This document shows, piece by piece, positions 52,401-63,822 of a stretch of 64,000 nucleotides of DNA. A model generated the notes under the pieces. It was given only the letters and a program-made list of their open reading frames with translations. It was not told where the DNA came from and ran no database searches. Location: contig JAQGEQ010000192.1 of the NCBI GenBank assembly GCA_034620365.1, positions 3,095,001 through 3,159,000 of the forward strand. The letters run 5' to 3'. The stretch's first letter is position 1, and every line of letters starts with the position of its first letter. Origin of the DNA: Pegea sp. RAD2-039. Taxonomy: Eukaryota; Chordata; Thaliacea; Salpida; Salpidae. Both the position numbers and the translations under genes were made by a program.

Positions 52401-55255
52401 TTGATTTAGAATAATATTCTGTGAAAGATCTTTGAAAGTTTTTGGTATAAAAACTTTTCGATGAAACTTGTTGTGGTTTGATGTAATCAAATCTTATTAT
52501 TGATTCTGAAATCTAGAAGCAAAACATAAAATTTGAGATCTCACTAATTTGTGACTTTTCTCTGGAAAGTCATAGGTACAATCTTCTAAGACTTTATCCA
52601 AATAAGGGTACGGATCATTTTTATCATGCCCATAAGACCCATAAAAGTCATAATCTTTCACGTCAAAGTTGTCAGCTCTTTCACCATCTAAATAATAAGC
52701 TGGTCTTTCATAACTGAATCTACAACCCATCAACGCATTCTTCTTCAAATGTTCCTAAATTTCAAGCAACAAAATTAACACAATCACCAAAAATATCTTC
52801 AAATTACGTCATGAAGAGGTCCAACTTTCTGATTTCTGCCCCCTAGTGGTTGATCATGCGGATAAACCACCATATAGCGACGCGCGAAGCTCTCATGAGA
52901 CGTCTCCTTGACCCACTTGTTGAAGCTGCTCAGTTTGGGTTGAAAACGTCTAAAAATCCACGAAATTTGATGACCTCATCACCAAAGTTTATCGATTACT
53001 TGACGTCACAATTGAAGATGTCATATTCCGGGTATCCTCTGAGCGCGAGAAGAGCAATCTGTCTTCCGGCTCCTCCTCCCATCATCATTCCTCCACTATT
53101 AAATCCGCTTCCATAGAAGAAACCCCTCAGTAGCGGGGATTCCCCCATTATGGGTCTAGTGTCAGGTGTGAAGGTTTCTGTTGTGGATAAATCTTATTGA
53201 TTGGTTGAAACTTCACTAAACCAATTTTAACCATGTGACCAACTAGCAGCTATTTTAAACCATATTTAACCAGTTAAATAGTATTAGAACTGCTTACCAG
53301 GACCACATACAGTAGATCTAATGCCTGCTTCACCAATTGCTGGTATTCTGTTAATAGCTGCCTCAATATGCTGCCCAAAAATGTCCCAATCAATATCATA
53401 TAATCCAAAATGAAAGTCCTTGGGAATCTGTGAATATTTGAGAGTTGTATGAAATCAATCCAGCACTTTTTTCAATAAATGATCTTTACAAGTCATGTCA
53501 AATATTTACTTTGTATATAAACCAACGTTTTTCAACTATTTCTAATTTTGGTGGATTAAATTTGGATGAAATTTTTTTTTTTTTTTTTTTTTTATATATA
53601 TAAATGCGAAGGAGGGTGCCTAAAGAGAGCACATCTCACTAACACACATTCTCGGGAGTTTTTTTTTATGGTTTTTCTCAAGAGTTTTATATGTCTCCAC
53701 CTGGGGTCGAACCCGGTACTTCCTAGCTAGATGTACCTTGTAGCTAGGTGTAGTAACCGCTTCGCCACCAAGCAGGACTTTTAGCTAAGTTAATTTTTTG
53801 GAAACTTTCTTTTAAAAGATAAGTTTCTGAATAACTTTTATAGATGTTTAAAAATTTGTTTTATTTTTACATTTTTTACTAAATGCGGAGTTGACTCATA
53901 ACCACCAAACTGAACAGCATCTCCTTGTGGCTTAATATAAACAGTCAGGGCATCTTTAATCATTGGCCTGCCAAGAATTCCTTCAATTCCTCCAGTAACA
54001 ACATAAGCATGTTCATAAACTAGTTGGGGCACTTTCAAACCAACCATCTGTCGATCAAATAGAAACTTTCATTGACTTCATCATATACTACTGAGTTACT
54101 TTTAAAAATTATAATTTATTTTTACATCACCAATGTAGTTAGACCAAGCCCCAGCACAATTGAATACGTGTTTAGTCTTCACTGTCCCCAAATTGGTCTC
54201 TACACCACAAACCCTTGCCAGCCCTAAGTCATCTACTTCAGTAAGAATGTTTGTGACGTCACAACCTTCCATCAACTGAATACATCTTTAATTTAAGAAG
54301 ATGAAGATCAAATGATTCAACTTACCTCTAGTCCGTTTTTTCTTCCAGCTTTTATGTAAGACATACAAAAGGTAGCCGGATCTATTGTTCCACATTCTGG
54401 AGTAAATTCAGCTGCATGTATGTCATCTATATTGACCAGCGGATGGATATCTGGGATTTCGTAAGGCTTCACCTCTTGGACCTCAACTCCAAAAGCTTTT
54501 ATGAACTAAAACCCAATAAAACAAAATCTTTATGAAAATTCTTATTTTGTTTTTTACTTAACTTCATTTACTAAAATTATTATTAAAATTGCTTTTTTTA
54601 TATAATATCTAATTAAGATTTATAGAATTTTAAAGATCTAATTTAACTTTGTATAATCTTTTCAAAGAAAAATTCTCAAATTTAACATCAGTTAGTAATC
54701 CAACTCTTCTCAACTCACGCTTGTGATTCTTCTATTGTTTTTTGTTTCATCAGGGGTCTTATTTGTGTGCAGGGTACCAGTTTGTATCCAACCCGCACTC
54801 TCCCCAGTTTCTTCAGGAAGTATATCTCGAATCAAATCTCTTGTTTGCAACTGCATCAAAGTCTCAGATTCACTCCCTCTAAAAGTGTATAAAATTCCTG
54901 AAAAAAAGAAGAATTTAAAACGATTCCAAAGAAAACAACTCTTCAACCAACCAGCAGTATGCCAAGTGGTTCCTGATGTTACTTTGTGTTTCTCTAGTAA
55001 CAGAACTTTTCCAGCATTAAATTTTGCTAAGTGATAAGCTGTGCTACATCCTAAAGACCCTGCTCCAATTACCACAGCATCTACTTCTGTTGGAAATGAT
55101 TTTTCGCCAGTATTAATGGAATCTTTATTATGATGAATTGATGTTTCATAAGGTACATCTTTTACTTCTGATTTAATTGATTTATTTCTAAGACTCCTAC
55201 AATTATATGAATAAGACCCAAAAATCAGATTGTGAAATCTAGATCTTAACATCAT
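49481..55255 (-). CDS. SARDH: Sarcosine dehydrogenase, mitochondrial
   Basis: Flavoenzyme of the mitochondrial matrix that oxidatively demethylates sarcosine to glycine, passing the methyl group to tetrahydrofolate and electrons to ETF. Sixteen minus-strand exons: 55255-54952, 54897-54719, 54505-54326, 54275-54126, 54047-53871, 53427-53298, 53177-53000, 52949-52808, 52754-52545, 52390-52162, 51295-51148, 50861-50757, 50257-50109, 50051-49889, 49839-49732, 49673-49481 (TAG); 914 residues, as in human. Seen: presequence-like N-terminus, FAD loop VIGAGSLGCSTAYHLA (64-69 GxGxxG), covalent-flavin histidine H99 in SGTTWHTAG, the STVCGPETFTPD region, and the C-terminal folate-binding aminomethyltransferase-like domain (ISIQGP, RLSFVGERGYEVH, EVPMFGHEVLW, SPFDPK). 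Exon 10 may instead end at 52150, adding four residues. The C-terminus is about 16 residues longer than in human. PDPR and DMGDH are less likely, since the C-terminal motifs follow SARDH. Confidence 0.95.
53572..53778 (-). mobile_element. tRNA-derived SINE with poly(A) tail, inside a SARDH intron
   Basis: Reading the minus strand: a tRNA-like head with an A-box region (TTGGTGGCGAAGCGG) and a canonical B box (GGGTTCGACCCC), a stem CTAGCTA/TAGCTAG between them, a body with GAGAATGTGTGTTAG and GTGCTCTCTTTA, then a 22-A tail (T run at 53572-53593). The body matches the 3' end of the LINE remnant ending near 56562. The pure A run suggests a fairly recent insertion. No clear target duplication was found. 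It lies in SARDH intron 5, in the same orientation as the gene. Confidence 0.75.
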
Positions 55256-56159
55256 GATTTTTACTTAGAAATAGTTTTAGTAACTGCCTGTAAGCAAACC
55301 ATAAAAGTTGAAACTAGCTTTTAAAACATTTATTTTTGAAATGTTCTTAAAATTCATTCATATATTTAGAATCTGAAATAAAAAAAAAAACTTTTAATTC
55401 CAAAATAACAAATAACTCATAAAAAATTAATCAAAAATAAACATTATCAGTGTAACCACTTTAAATGTAAGTAAGTTAAAACTTTCTTTTCTAAAGCAAA
55501 CCTTATAAATAAAGCCTACTCTCAAATTATCAACACCATAAGTTTGATTAATAAAAGCTTCAGCTTAATACTAGCCAAATAAAGTAATGATTGATTTTTG
55601 TCTATGCGCTGACAAAACAACTTCTGAGTTCTCTTGCTTAAGCAAACATTTCAAGTTTTTTGCTGTTATTGAATTACTTTATTAGTCTTTAGTAGTTTAT
55701 TTGTTACAATCATTGCTTAAATTATTAACAACTTAAATATTATATTTTAAACTTTAGTTGATTTGTAAAAATATTGCATTCACTCAAGGCTATATTTCCT
55801 GAAGCAACTACAAAGCATTATTTAACTATTTTTAGGGAAAACAGTTTGTGTGCTCAAAAAGTGGCGTAACAGACCAGTCGACCGTATCTTCGATAACGTT
55901 TAGACTACAATCCACATACTGCACTCTACTAACCCCACTGTTTAAAGGTTTTATCACTTTATCATCTGACTTTAAATGACACAATTATGTTTCCGAAATC
56001 TTTGGAAAATCAGTCAACCTTCTCTACCTTATTACAAAGACCTTTAGCTCTAAGGATCTATGATTGAAAATAGTTCTTATTTTCAAATTTATCCACAGTT
56101 TAATTGACCTTAAATTCTTTGATTTCTTTTCCACTAGTCCTTTCCTCAAGTTATATTAA
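55256..56159. other. SARDH upstream region, probably entering an old LINE
   Basis: 55256 to about 55840 is A+T-rich and should contain the SARDH promoter. About 55850-56160 has broken coding-like frames in the same orientation as the LINE 3' part that follows, and is probably its decayed upstream part. Confidence 0.4.
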
Positions 56160-56562
56160 CTCAGACGACACACATTACATCTTAATAAGCCTATATCACC
56201 TGGTACATTAATCAGAGCAAATTTTTTCTCATACTGCAGAATTAGTACTTGGAACCAGCTGCCATCAGACATTGTCATGTCAGAATCACTCGTGTTGCTT
56301 AAGCAGAAGTTGAAGCGTTATAACATTTACAACACTTCCATTTCTAAACAACGATCATTTTTCTTTTTTTTATGTTATTAATGTTTTATGTAATTTATGT
56401 TGTTATATTGTTTGAGTACTACTGAGCTCCTATGCGCTACATCTTTTTTCTGTATTTGTACCCTAACTATATAAAATAACCACATTTTTGGTGAGAATGT
56501 GTGTTAGCAAGAATTGCTCTCTTTACAAACTTTCCTTTGCGTTTGTTGTAATAAAATAAAAG
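56160..56562 (+). mobile_element. LINE remnant: reverse-transcriptase C-terminus plus 3' UTR (CR1/L2-like)
   Basis: An open stretch at 56166-56324 encodes a typical non-LTR retrotransposon C-terminal end: HLNKP, then IRANFFSYCRISTWNQLPSD, then IVMSESLVLLKQKLKRY. The following ~230 bp act as a 3' UTR and end with GAGAATGTGTGTTAG, TGCTCTCTTTA and an AATAAAATAAAA tail, shared with the SINE at 53572-53778. The clade is a guess from the WNxLP motif; the copy is 5'-decayed. Confidence 0.7.
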
Positions 56563-56997
56563 ATCTAATGAGACAGTTTCAAAACTTTATGATGACATCA
56601 TTTCAACTTCAAAGCATTTCCTTTTTCATCAGCATATCAGGAAACATTCGTTAAAACGATTCACTTGGAAAGAAAAAGGCTTCTATCAGCATACTTTTAG
56701 GAGACTTTACTTATTTATAAGTTAACAATCAATTTATCAGAAGCTTGTCTTAGATTTAAGTTATTGATAAAGTTATTCGTCTAAAGTTATTAGAATTTTT
56801 ATATCGATGAAATTATTGATGATAAGTTAACTTTAAGTCTTTTTTATAGTTAGTCATCGACATTTTATTTCTTGATAGGAACATTACAAAATTTGCAATC
56901 AATTTCTTGTAGCTTAAGTTAATACAAGTATAATTAAAATTATTAAAAAATAAATCTAAGTTGAATATGTTATTAGAAACAGCTAAGAAAACTAAAA

Positions 56998-59900
56998 ATG
57001 CTTTTAATGTGGTATTTTTTAATCTTTCAAGTTATTTGCGTGACAGCTAAAGGTAAGACATTAATTTAATTAAGTATTTAGAGATACAACCATCAAATTA
57101 GTTGCTTTAGGACGTGTTAATTACCTTAGTTCAAAGACCAATAAGCGAGGAAAATGGACTCATAACTATATCCGCAGTCATTCTGATTTCTGTAGAAGAA
57201 TTTGTGAAAGTCATTGAGGTTGACTTTACACAGAACAGACTTTTCCTGCACTAGAGAAGTCGCCCACCAGGGATATAACAAATTTACTCAAAATGTATGC
57301 TGTGGAGTTTTCCCTCTAATCTGGATTTTATTTCAGAATTTACTCTTCCCCTAAGCACTAATTGATACTAACTGCGCATAGTTTACAGTATCTATCTAGA
57401 GCAACTGTAAATCAAAAATAGATTACTATTGGATGTATATTACCAAAGCATAACATTATCAAAACGTCATCAAATACACGTAATAAAATTAATTTACAAT
57501 TGTTTATATAATATATAAGAAGTAGGTAGTTTTATTTTACGCATTTCTCCACTTAGTTTAAATGCAATCATTATTTTTTTGTTTTTGTACAAGTAATTAG
57601 TAAATAACTTTTATAGAAAAAGAATGCTTGTCAAGTGGTCATCGTTGTGATCCACTTAATATGCCTTTATGTATTAAAGATTTCTACTTGTCTATTGTTA
57701 CAACTGGCAAATACCCTGAAGGTCGTCCAGACTATTGCCCAGGTACTTAAGTCTTGAATCAAAATAAAATGACTATTTGACCTCTCTTTAGATACTCACC
57801 AACCTCCGATTAAAGGTCCATCTTTTGTTCCATCTAAATTCCCTTGTCGTAGTGAGGACGGTTATTTTAGATGTTCCAACGAAACTACCAGTAATAATTG
57901 TATAAGAAGATCTATTGTCAATTCTTTCTCCTTTTATACTCTTTTTCAACTTTGTCGTGGATCACATAAAGATTATATACATCTCAATTGCACTGATGAT
58001 GAAGTTAGATGCTACACACATAAGTTAGTTAATTCCATTTTTCCTATTTTTGATTTCAGTCTTTAAAAAGTAATTATTTTTATTTATTTAATAGTAATTA
58101 CTAACTAAGAAAACTTTATTATAAGATGAAATTTGCAGGACACAACACACACACAAAACAGAACAACACTACCTAACACTATACAACAAACTCTATATAA
58201 CACATACCGGTACATGTGTCTTACAAATGAAATTTACTAATGCGGTAAGATAATCTTCTACTATACAACTCAAATACAACCTCCACTGAAAATCGTTCAT
58301 TTATGAACAGTTTTACTTTTTCTAAAAATACTTTGGTTTGAACACTAATTAAATAGATACGATAATAGACTAACTAATTATTAGTCTAAAACTTTCTTCC
58401 CTATTTATAGCTTTTCAAACATTTATTTCAAAAACATTTAAACGAATTTTGAAAAAAATATTTTCTCTTTAAAATAATCATCTATGAAAATCCAAATATA
58501 TCTAAAGCAGAACTTAACTAAAAGTACCCAGAGAAATTTTACAAAAGCTAACCCAAGTTGAAGTTAAGTACTAATAAAAAAACTAAAAACTAATTACGTT
58601 AAAAATACAACTTTTCAAACTATTTAAACGAAATTGAAAATTAATAATCAATTAACAAAGTTGTTTGCAGAATGTGCATTGCCAGACTCGATGTGTTTAC
58701 CACAAGCGGTTGCTTATTCACGAAAAGACGCATCTACCTTCGTTGTCATGACAGCGAGTTTCAGTGTAAATCTAGCGGTAGGTGTATACCTCGTAGCTGG
58801 GTTAAGGATGGTTCTGTTGACTGCTCACAAACAAAAGTTAGTTTTTCATTAAAAATTGTCTCAAAATGATCTTAATCGATTGATTGAAAGGATCAACTGG
58901 AAGATCTAAGTGATGAGGAGACAACTTTGAAATGTTTCAATAAAACTGAATTTCAATGTCATAATGGAAGATGTCTTCCTCGTGAGCGAGTCAGGAACGG
59001 ATTGGTGGATTGTGAAGATGGAGAAGATGAAGAATATCATCTGATCTGTGATCTTGACAACGAGTTTAAGTGCAACTTCAGTGGAAGATGTCTACCGCGT
59101 TATCGCGTTAATGACGGTTTTGCTGATTGTAATGATTCATCTGATGAAAGAATCTCGAATCTTTGTCGTGAAGATGAATTCGATTGTCACGATGGTCGCT
59201 GTATTCCGCGATTATGGGTCTCAGATCACAATCGAAACTGTAAATCTGGACTAGATGAGATACAAATACTAGAATCTTGCAAAGAAGATGAATTTCAGTG
59301 TAAAGATACCACTAGGTGTCTCCCTTTACAATATAAATGCGATGGAATCGCTAATTGCAAGGATTGTAGCGATGAGATCGAGATGTGTTCAGAAGCCCGG
59401 ATGTTTCGATGTCGCGATAATTCGAGATGCATCCCTTGGGCAAGGACTTGTGATCATCATCTCGACTGTATCGATGGCTCGGATGAAGATTTCTTCCCGG
59501 CATTCGGCTTCAAATGTGTCAATCAACCAGATAATTGTCACGTGCCACAATTCCTGGTCGCTGAAAGCATTTTAAGGTTTTGTGACGACCAATCAGATGC
59601 CTGCTTTGATTCTGAAGGCAACTTTCAATGCGCTAAGTGTCTGGTGGATGACATGATCATATCACGTGATCAACTTTGTGATGGAATCTTTGATTGTAAA
59701 GATTTTTCCGATGAATGTCTGTGTGACATCACCATGGCATCGCGCGCCTGTGATCAGCTCTTAAATGGAAGATGTGGAAAAGATCAGTTTTGTGACTCTT
59801 CTGAAGATTGTGAAGATAATGTGGATGAAAGATTTTGTAGAAGGTCACTTGCAACTGAGAAAAACTTCTTGTGTTCAGGGAGCAACAGAACCGACCCTTC

Positions 59901-61443
59901 AAACAAGGTCCCAGCTTCCGTCGCAATTCGTTGCGATGGTAACGCAGAATGTCCTTATTTTGATGATGAAGACAACTGTTCTGAAAAGAAATTAGAGTTC
60001 AAGTGCAAAAAGGATTCTTTCATCAATCCTGTGACGTCATGGCAAGTTTGTGATGGAGTTAAAGACTGTTTGTCGGGTGCAGATGAGATGAACTGTCCGC
60101 AGAGGTTCTATTGTGACGCAGGGATCAAAACAGTCCAATCAAAGTTCGATAAGGAAGTTATAAGTATCAGTCAATCACAAAAATGTGATGGGAAAGTTGA
60201 TTGTAAGGATTTTTCGGATGAAACTGAATGTTCAGATCATTTTTATTGTGAGAATCAAGACCCTTTGTTTATTAACAGATCTAAATACAATGATGGATAC
60301 CCAGATTGTTCTGATAACTCCGATGAATGTGCCCCAGAAAAATTTGTTCCTAGTTTAATTTCCTCACATACTAATCTGATCTCAAATAGATTCTTTCACC
60401 TTTGCTTCTCAGTAATTAGTTTGGTTGGTTTAGTTGCAAATGTTGTTTGGATTGTTAAGATGCTTCTAGAAGTTAAAAATGTTAAAAGAAACCTTCTTCT
60501 ACCAATCTGTAAACGAACGCTTATAATCAATTTAGCAACTTTGAATATACTTTGTTGCATTTCATTATTGATTTTAATATTTAAATCATTGATATACTCA
60601 GGAGTGTATTGTTATTATGACTTTAATTGGCGTTCAAGCCGGCTTTGTAATTTGGTTGGACTCTTATTTTTTCTGTCAATTCAAACTAGATTTTGTATTT
60701 TACTAATACTTCTCACTTTAAGACTTCAAACTACTTTCAAAACTTTTATATTTAATAAGTTTAAAGCATATTTCGTTGATATGTTTATTCTAATTTCATG
60801 GTTTTTTGGACTAGCTTCTGCTTTGTTTCCAATAATCAGCACAAGTTTTGAACGAAGCATTATCATCAAATCAAATCCTTATTTTAAAACTGTAGAAATA
60901 CCTAGATCAAAATTCAATCTTTTTTTTAACAAAGCAAGTTCAATATTAAAATTATTTGGAAGTGAACAAGTAAAACCCAAATCGGAACAGGAAATCAATG
61001 TAATCGCTACCCTGGGTTTTTATAGCGATCAAAGCATATGTCTGGCAGATATATTTGTATCACAGAAACTTAGTAAGTTCTCAGCAATAATAGTAATATT
61101 TGATATTATAGCTTTCACGATTCTATTAATTATGTTTCTGATTATATCAAAAAGAAAGAATTTTGAAAATAATTTAAATTCAAAACGTAAAAGAGAAAGG
61201 TCAAGAAACATAAATGAGAAAATTGATATTATCATTATAATCAATTTCATAGATTGGATTGTAATATTCTCTTTATGTATTGCTAATTACTTCACGAAAG
61301 ATGAAGATTTGAGAAGAGATTTTCTTACACCAATCTTCTTAGCATTTTTTCTAGTGATGTTGGAACCAATTGTTTTTATGTTAAGCTCACGAAGTCATGA
61401 CATCATAAAGAGACTGAAAAGAGGTTTGACAGATTGCATGTAA
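56998..61443 (+). CDS. G-protein-coupled receptor with ~12 LDL-receptor class A repeats
   Basis: Five exons: 56998-57052, 57617-57742, 57792-58023, 58671-58836, 58891-61443 (TAA); 1043 residues. Signal peptide (MWYFLIFQVICVTA), two short cysteine-containing exons, then about twelve LDLa-like modules with C-x-DC-x-D-x-SDE spacing (residues ~220-680), several with an asparagine/aspartate-glycine turn (NDGFADCNDSSDE). A seven-helix domain follows (about 694-1040): GLVANVVWI in TM1, NLATLN in TM2, LRLQTTF after TM3, W in TM4, GFYSDQSICL in loop 2 (compare the FYG..VC of relaxin receptors), and EPIVFML in TM7. This suits the LGR type C/GRL101-like rhodopsin-family receptors, but I see no leucine-rich repeats and no DRY motif. 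A 2.55-kb last exon carries ten or more LDLa repeats and all seven helices. AATAAA lies at 61515-61520. Ligand unknown. Confidence 0.85.
57105..57290 (+). repeat. Diverged dispersed repeat, copy 2, in intron 1 of the LDLa-GPCR gene
   Basis: G+C-richer block sharing ordered sequence with 2705-2850 (AAGC.AGGAAAATGGACTCATA and TTTGTGAAAGTC..TGAGGTTGA). One frame stays open for ~50 codons after the AG at 57110-57111, ending at GAG-GT, but its phase does not fit the host gene. Most likely a transposable-element relic. Confidence 0.4.
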
Positions 61444-63822
61444 ACCAACTCAGACCAAAGTAATGTACAAACAGAAACAAAATTGGAGTTATTAATTGTT
61501 ACTTTCTAATCATGAATAAAATACACTTTTGAATTCAACTTTGTTAATTTTGACTATTTTAGAAATAAAGACAAATCACGCGACACTTGTTTTGAGTTAA
61601 ATTGACTTTATGCATAATTTAAAACTCATTATATCTAATTATACAATTTTCAAATAACGTAGTCACAATATAAGTTATATTAAAAAATCTTCATAATTGT
61701 AGGTTTCATAGTTTTTATTCAGCTGTTTAAGTTTACTAGGTTTATTTAATTAAAATACTATAATTAAAAGAGGTTACTACAATCATTTTAAGAACAATTT
61801 CTATTAACACATTTGTTGTTTTGAACCCCACTACATGTACTTTTAAACAAGTAAATCATATTACATGACAAGCTTACAATAGTGAAATTAAAACGAAGTT
61901 TGTTATAGTGTTCTTTAGCAAATTATCTTTGGTGTAATATTAATCATATTTGGAATTCTTTTATATATTTAACAAAATGAATCTTAAGGGTTTAAACTGA
62001 TTACTTAAACATTTTACTACTTTAATAATTATTTAAATGAACGCTGTAAGTACTTTTAAGTCCAAATCCTTAATTTTAGCTTACAAAAGGTTTTTATTTG
62101 TTTCTACAACAATATTTAAACTTAGTGGTTATTTTATTACAGTACTTTTCTTATTAGACAATACAATTTTTGTCATAATTTTTTTTGCATTTTAATAACG
62201 AATGAAATAAGGTAGTGATAGCTAAAAATAATTTCTATCTTATTCACTTCTACATTATACAGTTTATATATAACAAAACCAACTAAATGAAATTTATTTC
62301 AGATTTCCTCAATCTTTTTTCTCACCTTTCTTAATGACTCCATTATTTTTCTCACATGAACGGTCTTATGAATCTTATCTTCTGTGTTTACTGGTAATTT
62401 GTCAAAAAAATGCATTTTGTAAAGTCATTTACCAACAGCTTTTTCATTTTAATCTATTCTAAAATTCTCTAAGACTCTTATGGTAAGCTTTTAATTTATA
62501 CAAAATTACTTCTAGAAGTTAGAAATGTTTTGAAGAGCTTTCTGGTTCTGTGAGCTTTTCTATGTTTATTTTGTGATCTTAAAAAGATCTTTGTTCTTTT
62601 AGAATTTTAATGTTTTAAATCTTATGTTTGAGTTAGTGTTTGAATCAAAAATGCATTGACAAAGCTCTCAAAAATCTTCAGCTTGTTAATTCTATTACGA
62701 TTTAATTTTTTTCTTCAGAATTTGTTACATGCAATTTTATTTTTCATTTTTAAAAGCATTATGGAAAACATTTTGAATTTGTTATTTCTTTTAAATTATC
62801 TAAACTGTTATTCATTGACATAAAAAACAAGCTTATGTCTTTATTTAATTTTTTACAGTTTACTCTTGAAATATTTTCTAAATATAATCAAGAATTTCTT
62901 TTACAAATATATTTTTCAACTAATCAACAGTAGTTAACTTTTCAACTGTTCTTATTTTTATTTGGTGAAATGGATTTTCAAAAATTTTCTTTAATTATAT
63001 TATAGTTTTTATAATACGTTGATTGTTTAGATTGGTGAAATTTAATTTTTTTAAATTGTTTTAAACAGTTTTCTGCACTACTGAAACCCTCTGGCAGTTC
63101 AATATTATTATAGAGCTTAAATTATATCAACAATGAACATCTAAGTAAAATTTAATTAAGTATACTGCCTATATAGATACTTAAGAAATATTTTAGGATA
63201 TTAAATTCTTATTTATTACAAAAAAAAGATGATGAATAATTTTAGAAAGCAAAAAGGTTTTATTTTATGAAACTATATTTTCTTAATTTACTTAAGTATC
63301 AAAATCTAAAATTTTGTCAATTCTTTCAAACTGTTTGTCATAATCTAATATTTCAAGTAATATTAGAAAGTATAAAATCTTTATGATAAGGGTTATATAA
63401 CGCACTTTTGGCAAATTTTGTAAAAATGTAGTTAACAGTAAATTTAAAGCTGTATTTCTATAATATCATGATAACACTGACTTACAGACAGACAGGTTTG
63501 TTTAAAGACATTTTTACTGAATTTGAATGGTGAGTTATAGAAAAAGTACATAAACAGATCACCTGTTCAAAGTTTTAAAAGATCAATTTTACTTTTTTAT
63601 ATTAAATCTGTTCAGCAAACAATCATCAATGTAATTTTCAGTTCTAACAATACTCCGACTGATGTGATCATTTTTCCTATAAATTTGATTTTCTATATAA
63701 AAAAAACAGTTTTTAATTTGATTTATCGGTTAAAGTAAGTTCTACTAACATCAAGGCAATAAAAAATAATAGCAAGGTTATAAAAAAAATTATCATTTTA
63801 AAATTTTATAATATTACTTTTA
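61444..63822. other. A+T-rich flank downstream of the receptor gene
   Basis: Starts with the receptor 3' UTR (poly(A) signal at 61515). The rest is A+T-rich with many T runs; no coding exon, RNA gene or repeat identified. Confidence 0.5.

Noticed and set aside
52841..52856. CTCF-like CCACTAGGGGGCAG on the minus strand
   Set aside because: It is the codon sequence of a conserved SARDH segment (QPLGGRN); coding constraint explains it.
52850..53116. Plus-strand open frame of 88 codons
   Set aside because: Antisense to SARDH exons 7 and 8, whose minus-strand reading matches the family closely.
53700..53780. Functional tRNA gene
   Set aside because: A B box is present, but the acceptor stem and anticodon arm do not fold as a tRNA and a SINE body with a poly(A) tail follows.
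54723..55034. Plus-strand open frame of 103 codons
   Set aside because: Shadow of SARDH exons 1 and 2 on the other strand.
57112..57230. Additional coding exon of the LDLa-GPCR, or a Cys-loop receptor exon
   Set aside because: The frame is phase 0 while exon 1 of the receptor ends in phase 1 and joins exon 2 cleanly; faint resemblance to a ligand-gated channel is too short, and the block has a second copy at 2705, so a repeat is likelier.
59288..59575. Other-frame open frame of 95 codons within the receptor gene
   Set aside because: Overlaps the LDLa-repeat exon out of frame; the long frame explains the region.
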